Shown here piece after piece: positions 51,453 to 58,560 of a stretch of DNA of 58,560 nt; position 1 is the first letter of the stretch; every line of letters starts with the position of its first letter. The stretch comes from Chloroflexota bacterium (GTDB taxonomy: Bacteria; Chloroflexota; Limnocylindria; Limnocylindrales; CSP1-4): positions 93,542 through 152,101 of the forward strand of contig JAUJOH010000007.1 in assembly GCA_030447745.1 (NCBI GenBank), read 5' to 3'. The position numbers and the translations under genes are program-made. The notes beneath the pieces were generated by a model. The model did not search any database. It saw only the letters and a list, made by a program, of their open reading frames with translations, and had not been told where the DNA came from.

Positions 51453-53477
51453 TCACTGCTGCAGGCTTCGATACGCGCGGCGGGCGACTCGCTTGATCTG
51501 CTTCGGAGCTCGGCGGACCAGCTTCCGCGCGATCCGCCGCGCTTCTCGTCGCACAGTCCTGACATAGTGACGGACGAGCGCCGACCGTTCCCCCCCGAGC
51601 GGCCCAGCTCCTTCGATCCAGGCGCGTCCGCTGCGCTGAACGGCGATGCGACCCAGGACAAGATCCGGACCCCCATCCCCGTCGAGGCGGGCCACGAGCG
51701 GCCACAGGCCGTGCGGCAGGCGTGGTCTCTGCGGGACGCGCGCCACGAGTACCAGTGCCTCGCCGGTGGGCTCGAGCGTCGCCTGCATTTGCCGGTCACC
51801 GCTGCGCGGGCGGACCACCACCTCCGCCGCGGAGGGAGCCGTGTCTTCGCTGCATGCCACGGGCAGCGCGGCGCGGATCGAGCGCCCGTCCGGAGACAGG
51901 TAGTCGATCGGACGCCCGGCGAGGGCGCGGCCGAGCGTCCAGGTGTGCCGATCAACGTCAAGCAGAACGTGAGCCTTCTCATCGAGATACGGCACCACCA
52001 GCTGCGGACCCGCACCGAGCAGCGCCGGAAGGAACGCTGCCTCGACGTCCGAGGCGGTGACGTGGCGAAGCTTGATCCGGCGATCGAGGCCGAAGCCCGA
52101 CAGCCGGAGCCTGAATTCCCATGTTCCGCGCTCGAGCGGTTGCCTGGCGGCGATCTCCTGCGGGTTGACGGACGCCGTCACCCGCATGACCGGCCGGATA
52201 CGGACATCGCCGTCCTCGACGCCATCTTCGAGGAGCTCGACGGACGCCTCCGCCGGGACCTGCCATTCCACCGCCGTGGCCGCATTGCGCGCGAACAGGT
52301 CGACACGGAGGGACCCCATCGCCGCAGTGACGTCGAGGGGCTCGCTCAAGAGGTCGCGCGTCAGCCAAGGGTCGAGGAAGTAGCGTTCGCCTCGACGCAG
52401 GAGCATCAGCGCGGACTCCTCCTTCCGTCGCTTGAATTGCGCCGCGAAGCTCAGGTCGAGCCGGCCCTCCCTCCAGCTCGCTCCGTCGATCTCGACGCGG
52501 GCGTCGAGTGCGGCGCACCGGCGGGTGAACTCGAGGAGATCGTCCGGCCGGTTGTCTCGGACGAGTCGCGACCGGATCTGGAGTACGGCGCCCAGGCCGA
52601 CTTCCAGTTCATCGTCGAGGTCGATCGCCAGCTCGCGGACGGCATCGAACAGCTCGCGCCGATAGACGGGCTCGTGTTTGGGATACGCGGGCTCCCCGAG
52701 GCGACCGAGCATCTCGAGGCGGTAGAACCGCCGCAGGAGCTTGTTCCTGAACTCGCCGGGCTCGGTGTTCGCGACGATCACGTCGAGGATCTCGCGGAGA
52801 TTCGCGTAGTAGCTGGCCGGTTCGATCGGTGCGGACGCGATGTTCTTGCCGTCGGCCCGCTTGTAGAAGAAGTAGCAGGTGTAGCTGGCGAGGATCGAGA
52901 CCACCTCCGCACGGAAGTACGAGCGGACCATGAACAGCTGGTCCTCGAGTCGCCGCTTGCCTTCGGGAAACCTGATGTTGTGCTCGCGGAGGAACTCCGT
53001 CCGGAACATCTTGTGCGGCGTGAGGCTGTCGATCAGCGGCGCGTCGCGGATCGTGCACGAGTCACGGTCGCGGCGCATCAATCCCTGTGGGACACCCCGG
53101 AAATTGCTGGCTACCTTGCCGATCACGATGTCCGACCTGTTCCGCTGGCCCACCAGATACAGCCGTTCGAGGGCCTCCGGCGCAAGGTGATCGTCGGCAT
53201 CGAGGAATTGCACATACTCGCCGAGGGCGTTGTCGACGCCGACGTTCCGAGGCTTGCCCGGCCAACCCGACGCGGGGATGTGGATGACCCGGATGTTCCG
53301 GTGTTCCGCCGACAGCCGGTCGAGGAGAGCGGGCGTCTCGTCCGTGGACCCGTCGTCCACGAAGATGGCCTCGTACTCGTCGGGCGGCAGTGACTGGTCG
53401 AGGACCGAGCGGATGCACGGCTCAATGTACTGGCCCGGGTTATAGACCGGCACCACGACGCTCACCTTGACGGGCAT
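51453..53477 (-). CDS. GT2 family glycosyltransferase, TarS-like multidomain
   Basis: The 674-residue protein has a GT-A domain (VSVVVPVYNPGQYIEPCIRS; IFVDDGSTDETPALLDRL; PGKPRNVGVDNALGEYVQ; metal site FLDADDHLAPEAL) and the base-containing KRRLEDQLFMVRSYFRAEV. A helical linker at residues 220-330 is followed by two beta-rich repeats (residues about 330-480 and 480-640). The layout, length and GKPRNVG loop resemble TarS, which adds GlcNAc to ribitol phosphate in wall teichoic acid. The basic tail (RKLVRRAPKQIKRVARRAYR) matches that of the other GT2. It converges on the pyruvyl transferase gene. Confidence 0.87.
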   Translation of the reverse strand: MPVKVSVVVPVYNPGQYIEPCIRSVLDQSLPPDEYEAIFVDDGSTDETPALLDRLSAEHRNIRVIHIPASGWPGKPRNVGVDNALGEYVQFLDADDHLAPEALERLYLVGQRNRSDIVIGKVASNFRGVPQGLMRRDRDSCTIRDAPLIDSLTPHKMFRTEFLREHNIRFPEGKRRLEDQLFMVRSYFRAEVVSILASYTCYFFYKRADGKNIASAPIEPASYYANLREILDVIVANTEPGEFRNKLLRRFYRLEMLGRLGEPAYPKHEPVYRRELFDAVRELAIDLDDELEVGLGAVLQIRSRLVRDNRPDDLLEFTRRCAALDARVEIDGASWREGRLDLSFAAQFKRRKEESALMLLRRGERYFLDPWLTRDLLSEPLDVTAAMGSLRVDLFARNAATAVEWQVPAEASVELLEDGVEDGDVRIRPVMRVTASVNPQEIAARQPLERGTWEFRLRLSGFGLDRRIKLRHVTASDVEAAFLPALLGAGPQLVVPYLDEKAHVLLDVDRHTWTLGRALAGRPIDYLSPDGRSIRAALPVACSEDTAPSAAEVVVRPRSGDRQMQATLEPTGEALVLVARVPQRPRLPHGLWPLVARLDGDGGPDLVLGRIAVQRSGRAWIEGAGPLGGERSALVRHYVRTVRREARRIARKLVRRAPKQIKRVARRAYRSLQQ

Positions 53478-53693
53478 CGAGTCCTTGCCCCGCCGGTCGT
53501 CAGCGACCGTGCCGTGATGGCGCGCTTGTCGCGCAACGGACGGGATCCATGACCAGGCGCACGGACAAGACGTGCATTCCCGTCAATTGAACATCACGCA
53601 GCGGCGTCGCATTCGCCGTGAACGACGGCCACGATCCGGCGCGTGGCGGTTCGTCCGGTGCGACCCGCCGGCCGTGTGATCCTCGACCCGCGT

Positions 53694-54527
53694 TCATCGT
53701 GCCCCGGCGATCCGCGGGTCGACGCCGGCAGCCCGGGCCTCGTTCTCCTTCCGCGCCCGGGCTTCCTGCGTGTGCTCGCGGTGGACGCGAACCACCTCGT
53801 CCGGCTCGCCCTCGATCACCACCCTGCCCTTCTCGATGAGGAGCGCGCGGTTGCAGTACTCGGTCACCCAGTTCATGTCGTGGGTCACCAGAACCACTGC
53901 CTTCGCTCCCTCGACCAGCTGGACGACGCGCGCCTTGGACTTCTCGCGGAAGGTCGCGTCGCCGGCCGCGAGGACTTCGTCCAGCAGCAGGATGTCCGGA
54001 TCGATCGAGGTGGCGATCGCGAAGCCCAGCCGCGCGCGCATCCCGGACGAGTAGGTCTTGAGCGGCACGTCGATGAACTCGCCGAGATCCGCGAACTCCA
54101 CGATCGACGGCAGCAGCCCTTCGATCACGCCGTCGTCGAGCCCCAGAAATGCCCCGCCGAGGAGAATGTTCTCGCGTCCGGACAGCTCGTTGTCGAAGCC
54201 GGCGCCGAGGGTCAGCAGGCCCGAGACGTGACCCCGCACGTCGACCGCTCCCTCCGACGGCCGGATGATCCCGGCGAGGACCTGCAGGAGCGTGCTCTTG
54301 CCGGCACCGTTGGGACCGATCACGGCCAGTGACTCGCCCTGCAGCAGCTTGAAGGAGACGTCCCGGAGGGCCCAGAATTCATCGGCCGGCGTTCGGGTCA
54401 CGACCCTGGCGAACGACTCTCGGACCGTCGTCTTGCGGTTGAAGCGCAGGCTGTACCGGACGCCGACATCATCCACGGCGATCGAATACGTGCCGCCCGC
54501 GTGCATCCTCGGCAGCTCGTGCGTCAT
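53694..54527 (-). CDS. ABC transporter ATP-binding protein (polysaccharide/teichoic acid export type)
   Basis: The 277-residue protein is a Wzt/TagH-type ATPase. It has an N-terminal extension (AVDDVGVRYSLRFNRKTTVR), the Walker A GPNGAGKSTLLQVLAG, a GHVSGLLTLGAGFDNELSGR segment typical of this subfamily, the signature YSSGMRARLGFAIATS, the Walker B DILLLDEVLAAGD and the H-loop VVLVTHDMNWV. There is no C-terminal carbohydrate-binding domain as in O-antigen Wzt with terminal modification. It powers export of a completed polymer. The start is one base after the permease stop, so the pair is translated together. Confidence 0.93.
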   Translation of the reverse strand: MTHELPRMHAGGTYSIAVDDVGVRYSLRFNRKTTVRESFARVVTRTPADEFWALRDVSFKLLQGESLAVIGPNGAGKSTLLQVLAGIIRPSEGAVDVRGHVSGLLTLGAGFDNELSGRENILLGGAFLGLDDGVIEGLLPSIVEFADLGEFIDVPLKTYSSGMRARLGFAIATSIDPDILLLDEVLAAGDATFREKSKARVVQLVEGAKAVVLVTHDMNWVTEYCNRALLIEKGRVVIEGEPDEVVRVHREHTQEARARKENEARAAGVDPRIAGAR

Positions 54528-54528
54528 G

Positions 54529-55434
54529 TCAGAGAACCTTGGCGAAGTTCGCCTCGAGGCGCTTGAAGACGACGATCGAGGCCGCCAGCAAGCCAAGACT
54601 GACGACGAGGAGCACGACGAGGGCGAAGAGGTTCGGCGAGGTCGGCAACCCGCCGTCTGAGGTGCCGTAGATCACCGACCGATACGACTCGAACAACACG
54701 GCGAAGGGGTTCATGCCCACGACCGTCAGGAGCACCGGGTGCTCCCGGAAGATCGAGACCTGCGTGAGGGCGTCGAGGCTGTAGAGGCCCGGTGAGAGAT
54801 ACCACCAGAGCCGGAGACCGTGCCGGGTGATGTTGCCGAGGTCGCGGAAGAAGACGTTTGCGGCGGAGACCAGGACCGCGACGGCGAGCGTGAACACGTA
54901 CTGCACGACCGCGATCACCGGGATCCAGAGAACAAGCGGCGTCAGGCGCTCGATGAACAGGAGCATGATCAGGCCGAGGGGGATCAGCCCCCACGCGAAG
55001 CCGACGACACCCGCCGTGGCGGTCGCGACCGGAAGGACGATCTTCGGGAAGGCGATCTGCCGGATCAGCCGGTCGCGACTGACGACGCACGTGGTGGCGT
55101 CGTTGACGACGGACGAGAACCACTTCCACGGCAGGATCGCCGCGAAGACGAACAGTGGATAGTCCGGCGCGAGCCCTCGCGCGATGATCGTCACGAGGAC
55201 GACGTAGACGGCCATCTGGAGGAGCGGGTCGAGCACCCACCAGACGTTGCCGAGCAGCGTGTCCGACCCGCGCTTCTTCATCTCGGCGTGGACGAGGTAG
55301 CGGACGAGCCGCCTGCGAGACCGGATCTCGTCGATGCCCTGCCCGAGCAGCGCAACGGCGGCCGGCGTCCCGGCCGCGTTCCGGGACGCGACGGGCGCTT
55401 CGGTGGTTGCGGACATCGCCGCGAAGGGTAGCAC
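54529..55434 (-). CDS. ABC-2 type permease for polysaccharide/teichoic acid export
   Basis: The protein of about 301 residues has six transmembrane segments and the ABC-2 membrane domain of Wzm/TagG proteins: LLGNVWWVLDPLLQMAVYVV, LPWKWFSSVVNDATTCVVSR, ANVFFRDLGNITRHGLRLWW, YLSPGLYSL and MNPFAVLFESYRSVIYG, all conserved in this group. It forms the channel for the ATPase encoded directly after it. GTG 55434 has GGAG six bases upstream; ATG 55416 is an alternative six codons in. It lies after the TagF-like gene in a four-gene polymer operon. Confidence 0.93.
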   Translation of the reverse strand: MLPFAAMSATTEAPVASRNAAGTPAAVALLGQGIDEIRSRRRLVRYLVHAEMKKRGSDTLLGNVWWVLDPLLQMAVYVVLVTIIARGLAPDYPLFVFAAILPWKWFSSVVNDATTCVVSRDRLIRQIAFPKIVLPVATATAGVVGFAWGLIPLGLIMLLFIERLTPLVLWIPVIAVVQYVFTLAVAVLVSAANVFFRDLGNITRHGLRLWWYLSPGLYSLDALTQVSIFREHPVLLTVVGMNPFAVLFESYRSVIYGTSDGGLPTSPNLFALVVLLVVSLGLLAASIVVFKRLEANFAKVL

Positions 55435-55461
55435 CTCGCACTCCGCGATCCGGGTCGCCGC

Positions 55462-56595
55462 CTACCCGGATGCCTCGCCGAGGAAGCGTTCTACGAACCT
55501 CGCGCTGGCCCGGCCGTCGCATGCCCGCAGATGGTGCTCGATGAACGCGTCGTAGCCGGACAGGTCGAAGCGCCCGCTGACGATCGCGTCGATCACCTCG
55601 TCCGTGTCGCTCACGCGCGTGCCGATCATCTCCGTCCGGTAGTCGACGTACAGACCCGGGTCCCGTTCGTACTCGGCCACGTCGCCGGTGAGGAGGACGA
55701 GGGGTCGGCGGAGCAGGGCGTACTCGAAGATTGCCGATGAGTAGTCGGTGATCAGGATGTCCGTCGCGACCAGCAGGTCGTTCAATTCCATGCCGGCATC
55801 GGCGACGACGTCATAGCCGGCGGTCGACACTCGGCTGGCGTCGAGGTTCGGATGGGACTTCAGCACGAGCGCGTAGCTCGGCGGCAGCGCCGCTCGCAGC
55901 CGCTCGGCTTCCAGGCTCGGTGCGGCGTGCTTGCCCATCCCCCGGCCGCGAAACGTTGGTGCGTATACGACGACGCGCCGGCCGAGCAGTGCCGGATACG
56001 CCGCCTGGACGCGGTTTCGAGCGGCGGCGACCGCTTCGACGTCGAAGAAGAAGTCGGTCCGCGGTGTTCCGAGCGGCAGCACGCGCTCGGGAGGTGTTCG
56101 CAGCGCCGCTGCCCACGGTCGCCGTGATGCCTCCGCCGCCGTCACCACGAAGTCGTAGTAGCGGTGGAGGAAGCTGCGCTCCGGCTCACGCAGCGGCCGC
56201 GCCGTGTCGACTCCGAATCGCTTGAGGGCGCCGGCGGCGTGCCATACCTGGACGACCGTCGTGCCCGGGCGGTGCGGCGCGACGTGGATCGGGAGGTAGG
56301 CGTTGTCCACGACGAAGAGCCGCGCGGTCCGGAGGTGGTACATGCCACGCGCCAGCCGCATGAAATAGGCAAGCTTGCCCGGCAGGCCGTAGCTGTACGG
56401 CTCGAGCAGCAGGACGTACTCGATGTCCGGTCGCGCCGTCCGCATCGCTCGGTAGATGTGGAGAAGGTTCCCCTCGAGGCGGGCCGTCCGCGCCGTCGCG
56501 AGCACCACCCGGTTCGCGCGGAGCGGAAGCACGGAGAACATCCTGCCGAGCAGGCGCAGGAACACGCTGGCAACGAGATACTCGACCGTCGTCAT
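55462..56595 (-). CDS. TagF-like CDP-glycerol/ribitol (glycero)phosphotransferase
   Basis: The 377-residue protein matches the CDP-glycerol glycerophosphotransferase family (TagF/TarL core). It has VQVWHAAGALKRFGVDTARP, YDFVVTAAEASRRPWAAALR, VYAPTFRGRGMG, LVLKSHPNLD, VATDILITDYSSAIFEYALL, RPLVLLTGDVAEYERDPGLY and the acceptor-site HHLRACDGRAS. These enzymes add glycerol- or ribitol-phosphate units from CDP donors to a growing chain at the inner membrane face. Next to a CDP-ribitol synthase, ribitol phosphate is the likely unit. ATG 56595 is the family start. It is 67 bases downstream of the synthase gene. Confidence 0.9.
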   Translation of the reverse strand: MTTVEYLVASVFLRLLGRMFSVLPLRANRVVLATARTARLEGNLLHIYRAMRTARPDIEYVLLLEPYSYGLPGKLAYFMRLARGMYHLRTARLFVVDNAYLPIHVAPHRPGTTVVQVWHAAGALKRFGVDTARPLREPERSFLHRYYDFVVTAAEASRRPWAAALRTPPERVLPLGTPRTDFFFDVEAVAAARNRVQAAYPALLGRRVVVYAPTFRGRGMGKHAAPSLEAERLRAALPPSYALVLKSHPNLDASRVSTAGYDVVADAGMELNDLLVATDILITDYSSAIFEYALLRRPLVLLTGDVAEYERDPGLYVDYRTEMIGTRVSDTDEVIDAIVSGRFDLSGYDAFIEHHLRACDGRASARFVERFLGEASG

Positions 56596-56663
56596 CCGTG
56601 GGACGGTGGAGGGCTGACTGGCCGCGCAGGGCGCCGGATTGCACGCCGCGGCAGGTCGCGCCC

Positions 56664-58079
56664 TCAGCCGGGCGCGATCTCGACCGCCTCCGCCACCGCC
56701 GTCGGCTGTCCGAACGCGTCGTGACGGCGGACGTCGAGCACCTGTCCGGTGAGGTCGCACTGGATCAGGCGCAACGTGGCATTCGCGACGTCGACCGTCG
56801 ACAGCAGCCCCACGGGAGGCTCTTCGGGAAAGGCCCGTCGCCGCATCCGCGTATCGGTGCGCTCGGGACTGACCGCGTTGACGCGGATCCCCTCGTGCGC
56901 CCATTCCTCCGCCAGCCCCTGGGCGAGGTTGACCACGGCCGCCTTGCTCGCGGAGTACGCCACGTAGTCCGGCCGACCGCGGGTGAAGGAGCTCGACGCG
57001 AAGACGGTGAACGAGCCGCGGCTCCGGGCAAGATGCCGGTGCGCCGCCCGCGCGACATTGAGCGTTCCGGTCAGGTTGACGTCGATGACCTCGGCCAGGT
57101 CCGCGGGGCTGGTGTCCACGACCGGGCCGATCCGAAGGACGCCCGCGGTACACACGACGTGGTCGATTCCGCCGAGGCGCTCTGCGGCTGCGTCGATGCG
57201 CGATTCCACTGCCGCGTAGTCCCGGACGTCGAGGCCGAGGGAGCGGCCGTCGATCTCGGCCCGCGCTCCCTGCCGCTCGGCCTCCTCGGCGATCGCCTGC
57301 CCGATCCCGTTCGTGCCGCCGACGACGAGGATCCGCGCGCCGTCGAGCTCAAACGACGGCTGCATCTCCGTGGCCGGGGAGATCGTCCGCATCTGGAGCA
57401 TGCGATCGGCAAGCACGAGATCGATCCGCGTCGTGATCTTGACGTTCACCTCGTCGCCGGCGACGGCAAGAATGCGCGCCCCCGGCACGTGCCGGAGCAC
57501 GAGGCTGCAATCGTCCGTTGCGGTGAGGTCACCGGACCGGGCGGCGGCGTCGTACGCCTGAGCGAGAACCCTCTTCCGGAAGACCTGGGGCGTCTGACCG
57601 CGTCGGAAGCGTCCGCGGTCCGGGATCTCCACGACGTTCTCACCGTCGACGACCACCAGGGTGTCCGCGCTGGGGATCACCGTGTCCGTCGAGTCCGCGC
57701 GACCGGACACGACGGGTTCGAGCGACCGGAGGATCACGTCGTGGGGAACGAGCGGCCGGACGGCGTCGTGGATGAGAACGACGTCGTCGTCACCGCCGTC
57801 AAGCGCCCTGAGGCCGTTGGCCGTGCTCTCGTTCCGGGTGACTCCACCCGGCACGATGGAGATCGGCACCGAGACGGCGGCCGTCGCGACGAGTTCCTCG
57901 GTTTCGGTGAGCCAGTTCGGATGAGCCACGACGACGAGCTGGTCCAGTCCGGCTGCAGCGAGCGTCCGCAGGCTTCGCAGGAGGATTGGATCTCCGGCCA
58001 GCCGTACGAACTGCTTGGGCATCTCAGCGCCGAACCTGTTGCCGTCGCCGCCGGCCAGCACGATCCCGTGAATTCGCAT
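56664..58079 (-). CDS. Bifunctional cytidylyltransferase / SDR oxidoreductase (CDP-ribitol synthesis, Bcs1-like)
   Basis: The 471-residue protein fuses two enzymes. Residues 1-225 are an IspD/TarI-type cytidylyltransferase (GIVLAGGDGNRFGAEMPKQF; HDAVRPLV; RRGQTPQVF; TDDCSLVL; VNVKITTRIDLVLADRML). Residues 240-470 are a short-chain dehydrogenase with the nucleotide loop VGGTNGIGQAIAEE, the catalytic Ser region FASSSF and YSASKAAVVNLA. This order matches Haemophilus Bcs1/Acs1, which reduces ribulose 5-phosphate and makes CDP-ribitol. ATG 58079 begins at the cytidylyltransferase. It supplies the donor for the TagF-like enzyme downstream. It is divergent from the partial gene at 58229. Confidence 0.92.
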   Translation of the reverse strand: MRIHGIVLAGGDGNRFGAEMPKQFVRLAGDPILLRSLRTLAAAGLDQLVVVAHPNWLTETEELVATAAVSVPISIVPGGVTRNESTANGLRALDGGDDDVVLIHDAVRPLVPHDVILRSLEPVVSGRADSTDTVIPSADTLVVVDGENVVEIPDRGRFRRGQTPQVFRKRVLAQAYDAAARSGDLTATDDCSLVLRHVPGARILAVAGDEVNVKITTRIDLVLADRMLQMRTISPATEMQPSFELDGARILVVGGTNGIGQAIAEEAERQGARAEIDGRSLGLDVRDYAAVESRIDAAAERLGGIDHVVCTAGVLRIGPVVDTSPADLAEVIDVNLTGTLNVARAAHRHLARSRGSFTVFASSSFTRGRPDYVAYSASKAAVVNLAQGLAEEWAHEGIRVNAVSPERTDTRMRRRAFPEEPPVGLLSTVDVANATLRLIQCDLTGQVLDVRRHDAFGQPTAVAEAVEIAPG

Positions 58080-58212
58080 GTGATCGACTCGCTCCCACAC
58101 GGTGATCCGTTCGGGACAGAGAGTACGCCGGCGACTCGTTGTCGCGTCCGATCGGCCGCGCTCGGCCGGCGTTGTCACTCCCACCGTACCCGTTTAGTGG
58201 CCTCGCAGCGCG

Positions 58213-58218
58213 TATGAT
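58213..58218 (+). promoter_or_regulatory. -10 box directly before the last gene
   Basis: TATGAT ends ten bases before ATG 58229, so transcription would start within about four bases of the ATG. This again predicts a leaderless mRNA. The ATG inside the box (58214) is in frame but unlikely to be used. Confidence 0.5.
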
Positions 58219-58228
58219 CGCCTGCCGA

Positions 58229-58560
58229 ATGGTGCCCTCGTTTCCTGCCGAGTCCCGAGACGCCGCGGTCGTCGGCTCGCCGTCGATCGAGATCGTCTCG
58301 GTCGAGTGGCAGCGCGTGCAGGTCATCCTCCGGGTACGTCCCACTGGCGCAACCGTCCTCGACCGTGCGGCGGTGCGTCTGCGACATCTCAGCGCCCCGG
58401 ATGGCGAGGTCGCCCCGACCGGTTGGGCGACCGACGGCGACGAAACGATCCTTCGCTTCAACGTCATGCAGGGCCCAGGGCAGATGCCGCTGAGCCGCGG
58501 GACGTGGATCCTGACCGTGGCCGAGCCCGACGGAGGGCACCGCCCGGTCGTCACCGAGGC
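58229..58560 (+). CDS. Hypothetical protein, N-terminal fragment (runs off the window)
   Basis: At least 110 residues read without a stop to the window end. The start MVPSFPAESRDAAVVGS leads into a beta-strand-rich domain (IEIVSVEWQRVQVILRVRP; VRLRHLSAPDGEVAP; LSRGTWILTVAEPDG). The pattern of a strand pair followed by L..GTW.L.V...DG is the same as in the C-terminal repeats of the GT2 proteins at 48332 and 51453. It may be the N-terminal domain of another glycosyl- or polyol-phosphate transferase of the locus. ATG 58229 is chosen over ATG 58214, which overlaps the -10 box. Function is not assignable from this fragment. Confidence 0.7.
   Translation, partial: MVPSFPAESRDAAVVGSPSIEIVSVEWQRVQVILRVRPTGATVLDRAAVRLRHLSAPDGEVAPTGWATDGDETILRFNVMQGPGQMPLSRGTWILTVAEPDGGHRPVVTE

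Overview
This is a GC-rich window of about 70% GC with tightly packed operons. Stop and start codons often overlap as ATGA or GTGA. The gene set and style suit a high-GC, monoderm-type bacterium; I favour a soil or freshwater Chloroflexota relative, with Actinomycetota as the alternative. The class cannot be fixed from the sequence alone. Supporting points are class I lysyl-tRNA synthetase, a type III pantothenate kinase, an AroK-AroB fusion, a canonical tryptophan T-box, many GTG/TTG starts, several -10 boxes lying directly before start codons, and no outer-membrane genes.

Layout. 0-6 kb: the end of a BioD/Pta-like protein with a DRTGG domain, a secreted M23 endopeptidase, then a minus-strand pantothenate/CoA operon (coaX-coaBC-panB-panC). 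7-20 kb: housekeeping genes (purine permease, M16 protease, TPR-like protein, ndk, lepB, a beta-propeller lipoprotein-like protein, proton-pumping pyrophosphatase, uppP, argR, a TetR pair with two clear operators, greA). 20-24 kb: lysS, serS, a lipoprotein, tRNA-Ser(UGA). 24-29.5 kb: sparsely coding accessory stretch with lipoproteins, an NlpC/P60 hydrolase, a cupredoxin and a CHRD-domain surface protein, plus gene relics. 29.5-37 kb: a T-box-controlled trp operon (trpE-G-D-CF-B-A). 37-46 kb: a minus-strand shikimate operon (aroF-A-E-C-KB-Q, chorismate mutase, gluQ) behind a structured leader with an intrinsic terminator, then rhomboid. 46.1-46.4 kb: tRNA-Ser(GCU) and tRNA-Arg with an unusual GCG anticodon. 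46.5-58.6 kb: a cell-surface polymer locus with an FkbM methyltransferase carrying three 70-residue modules, two large GT2 transferases, a polysaccharide pyruvyl transferase, an ABC exporter pair, a TagF-like polymerase and a bifunctional CDP-ribitol synthase. Its content resembles teichoic-acid or ribitol-phosphate capsule synthesis.

The trp and aro operons together cover most of the route from DAHP to tryptophan. CoaX/CoaBC/PanB/PanC cover most of CoA synthesis.

Sequence quality matters here. coaBC, hppA, lysS, serS, one lipoprotein, trpD, trpCF, trpB and aroF are all broken by 1-4 base indels, often in homopolymers, while their protein sequence is conserved on both sides of each break. 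I read these as uncorrected sequencing errors and annotate each as one gene.
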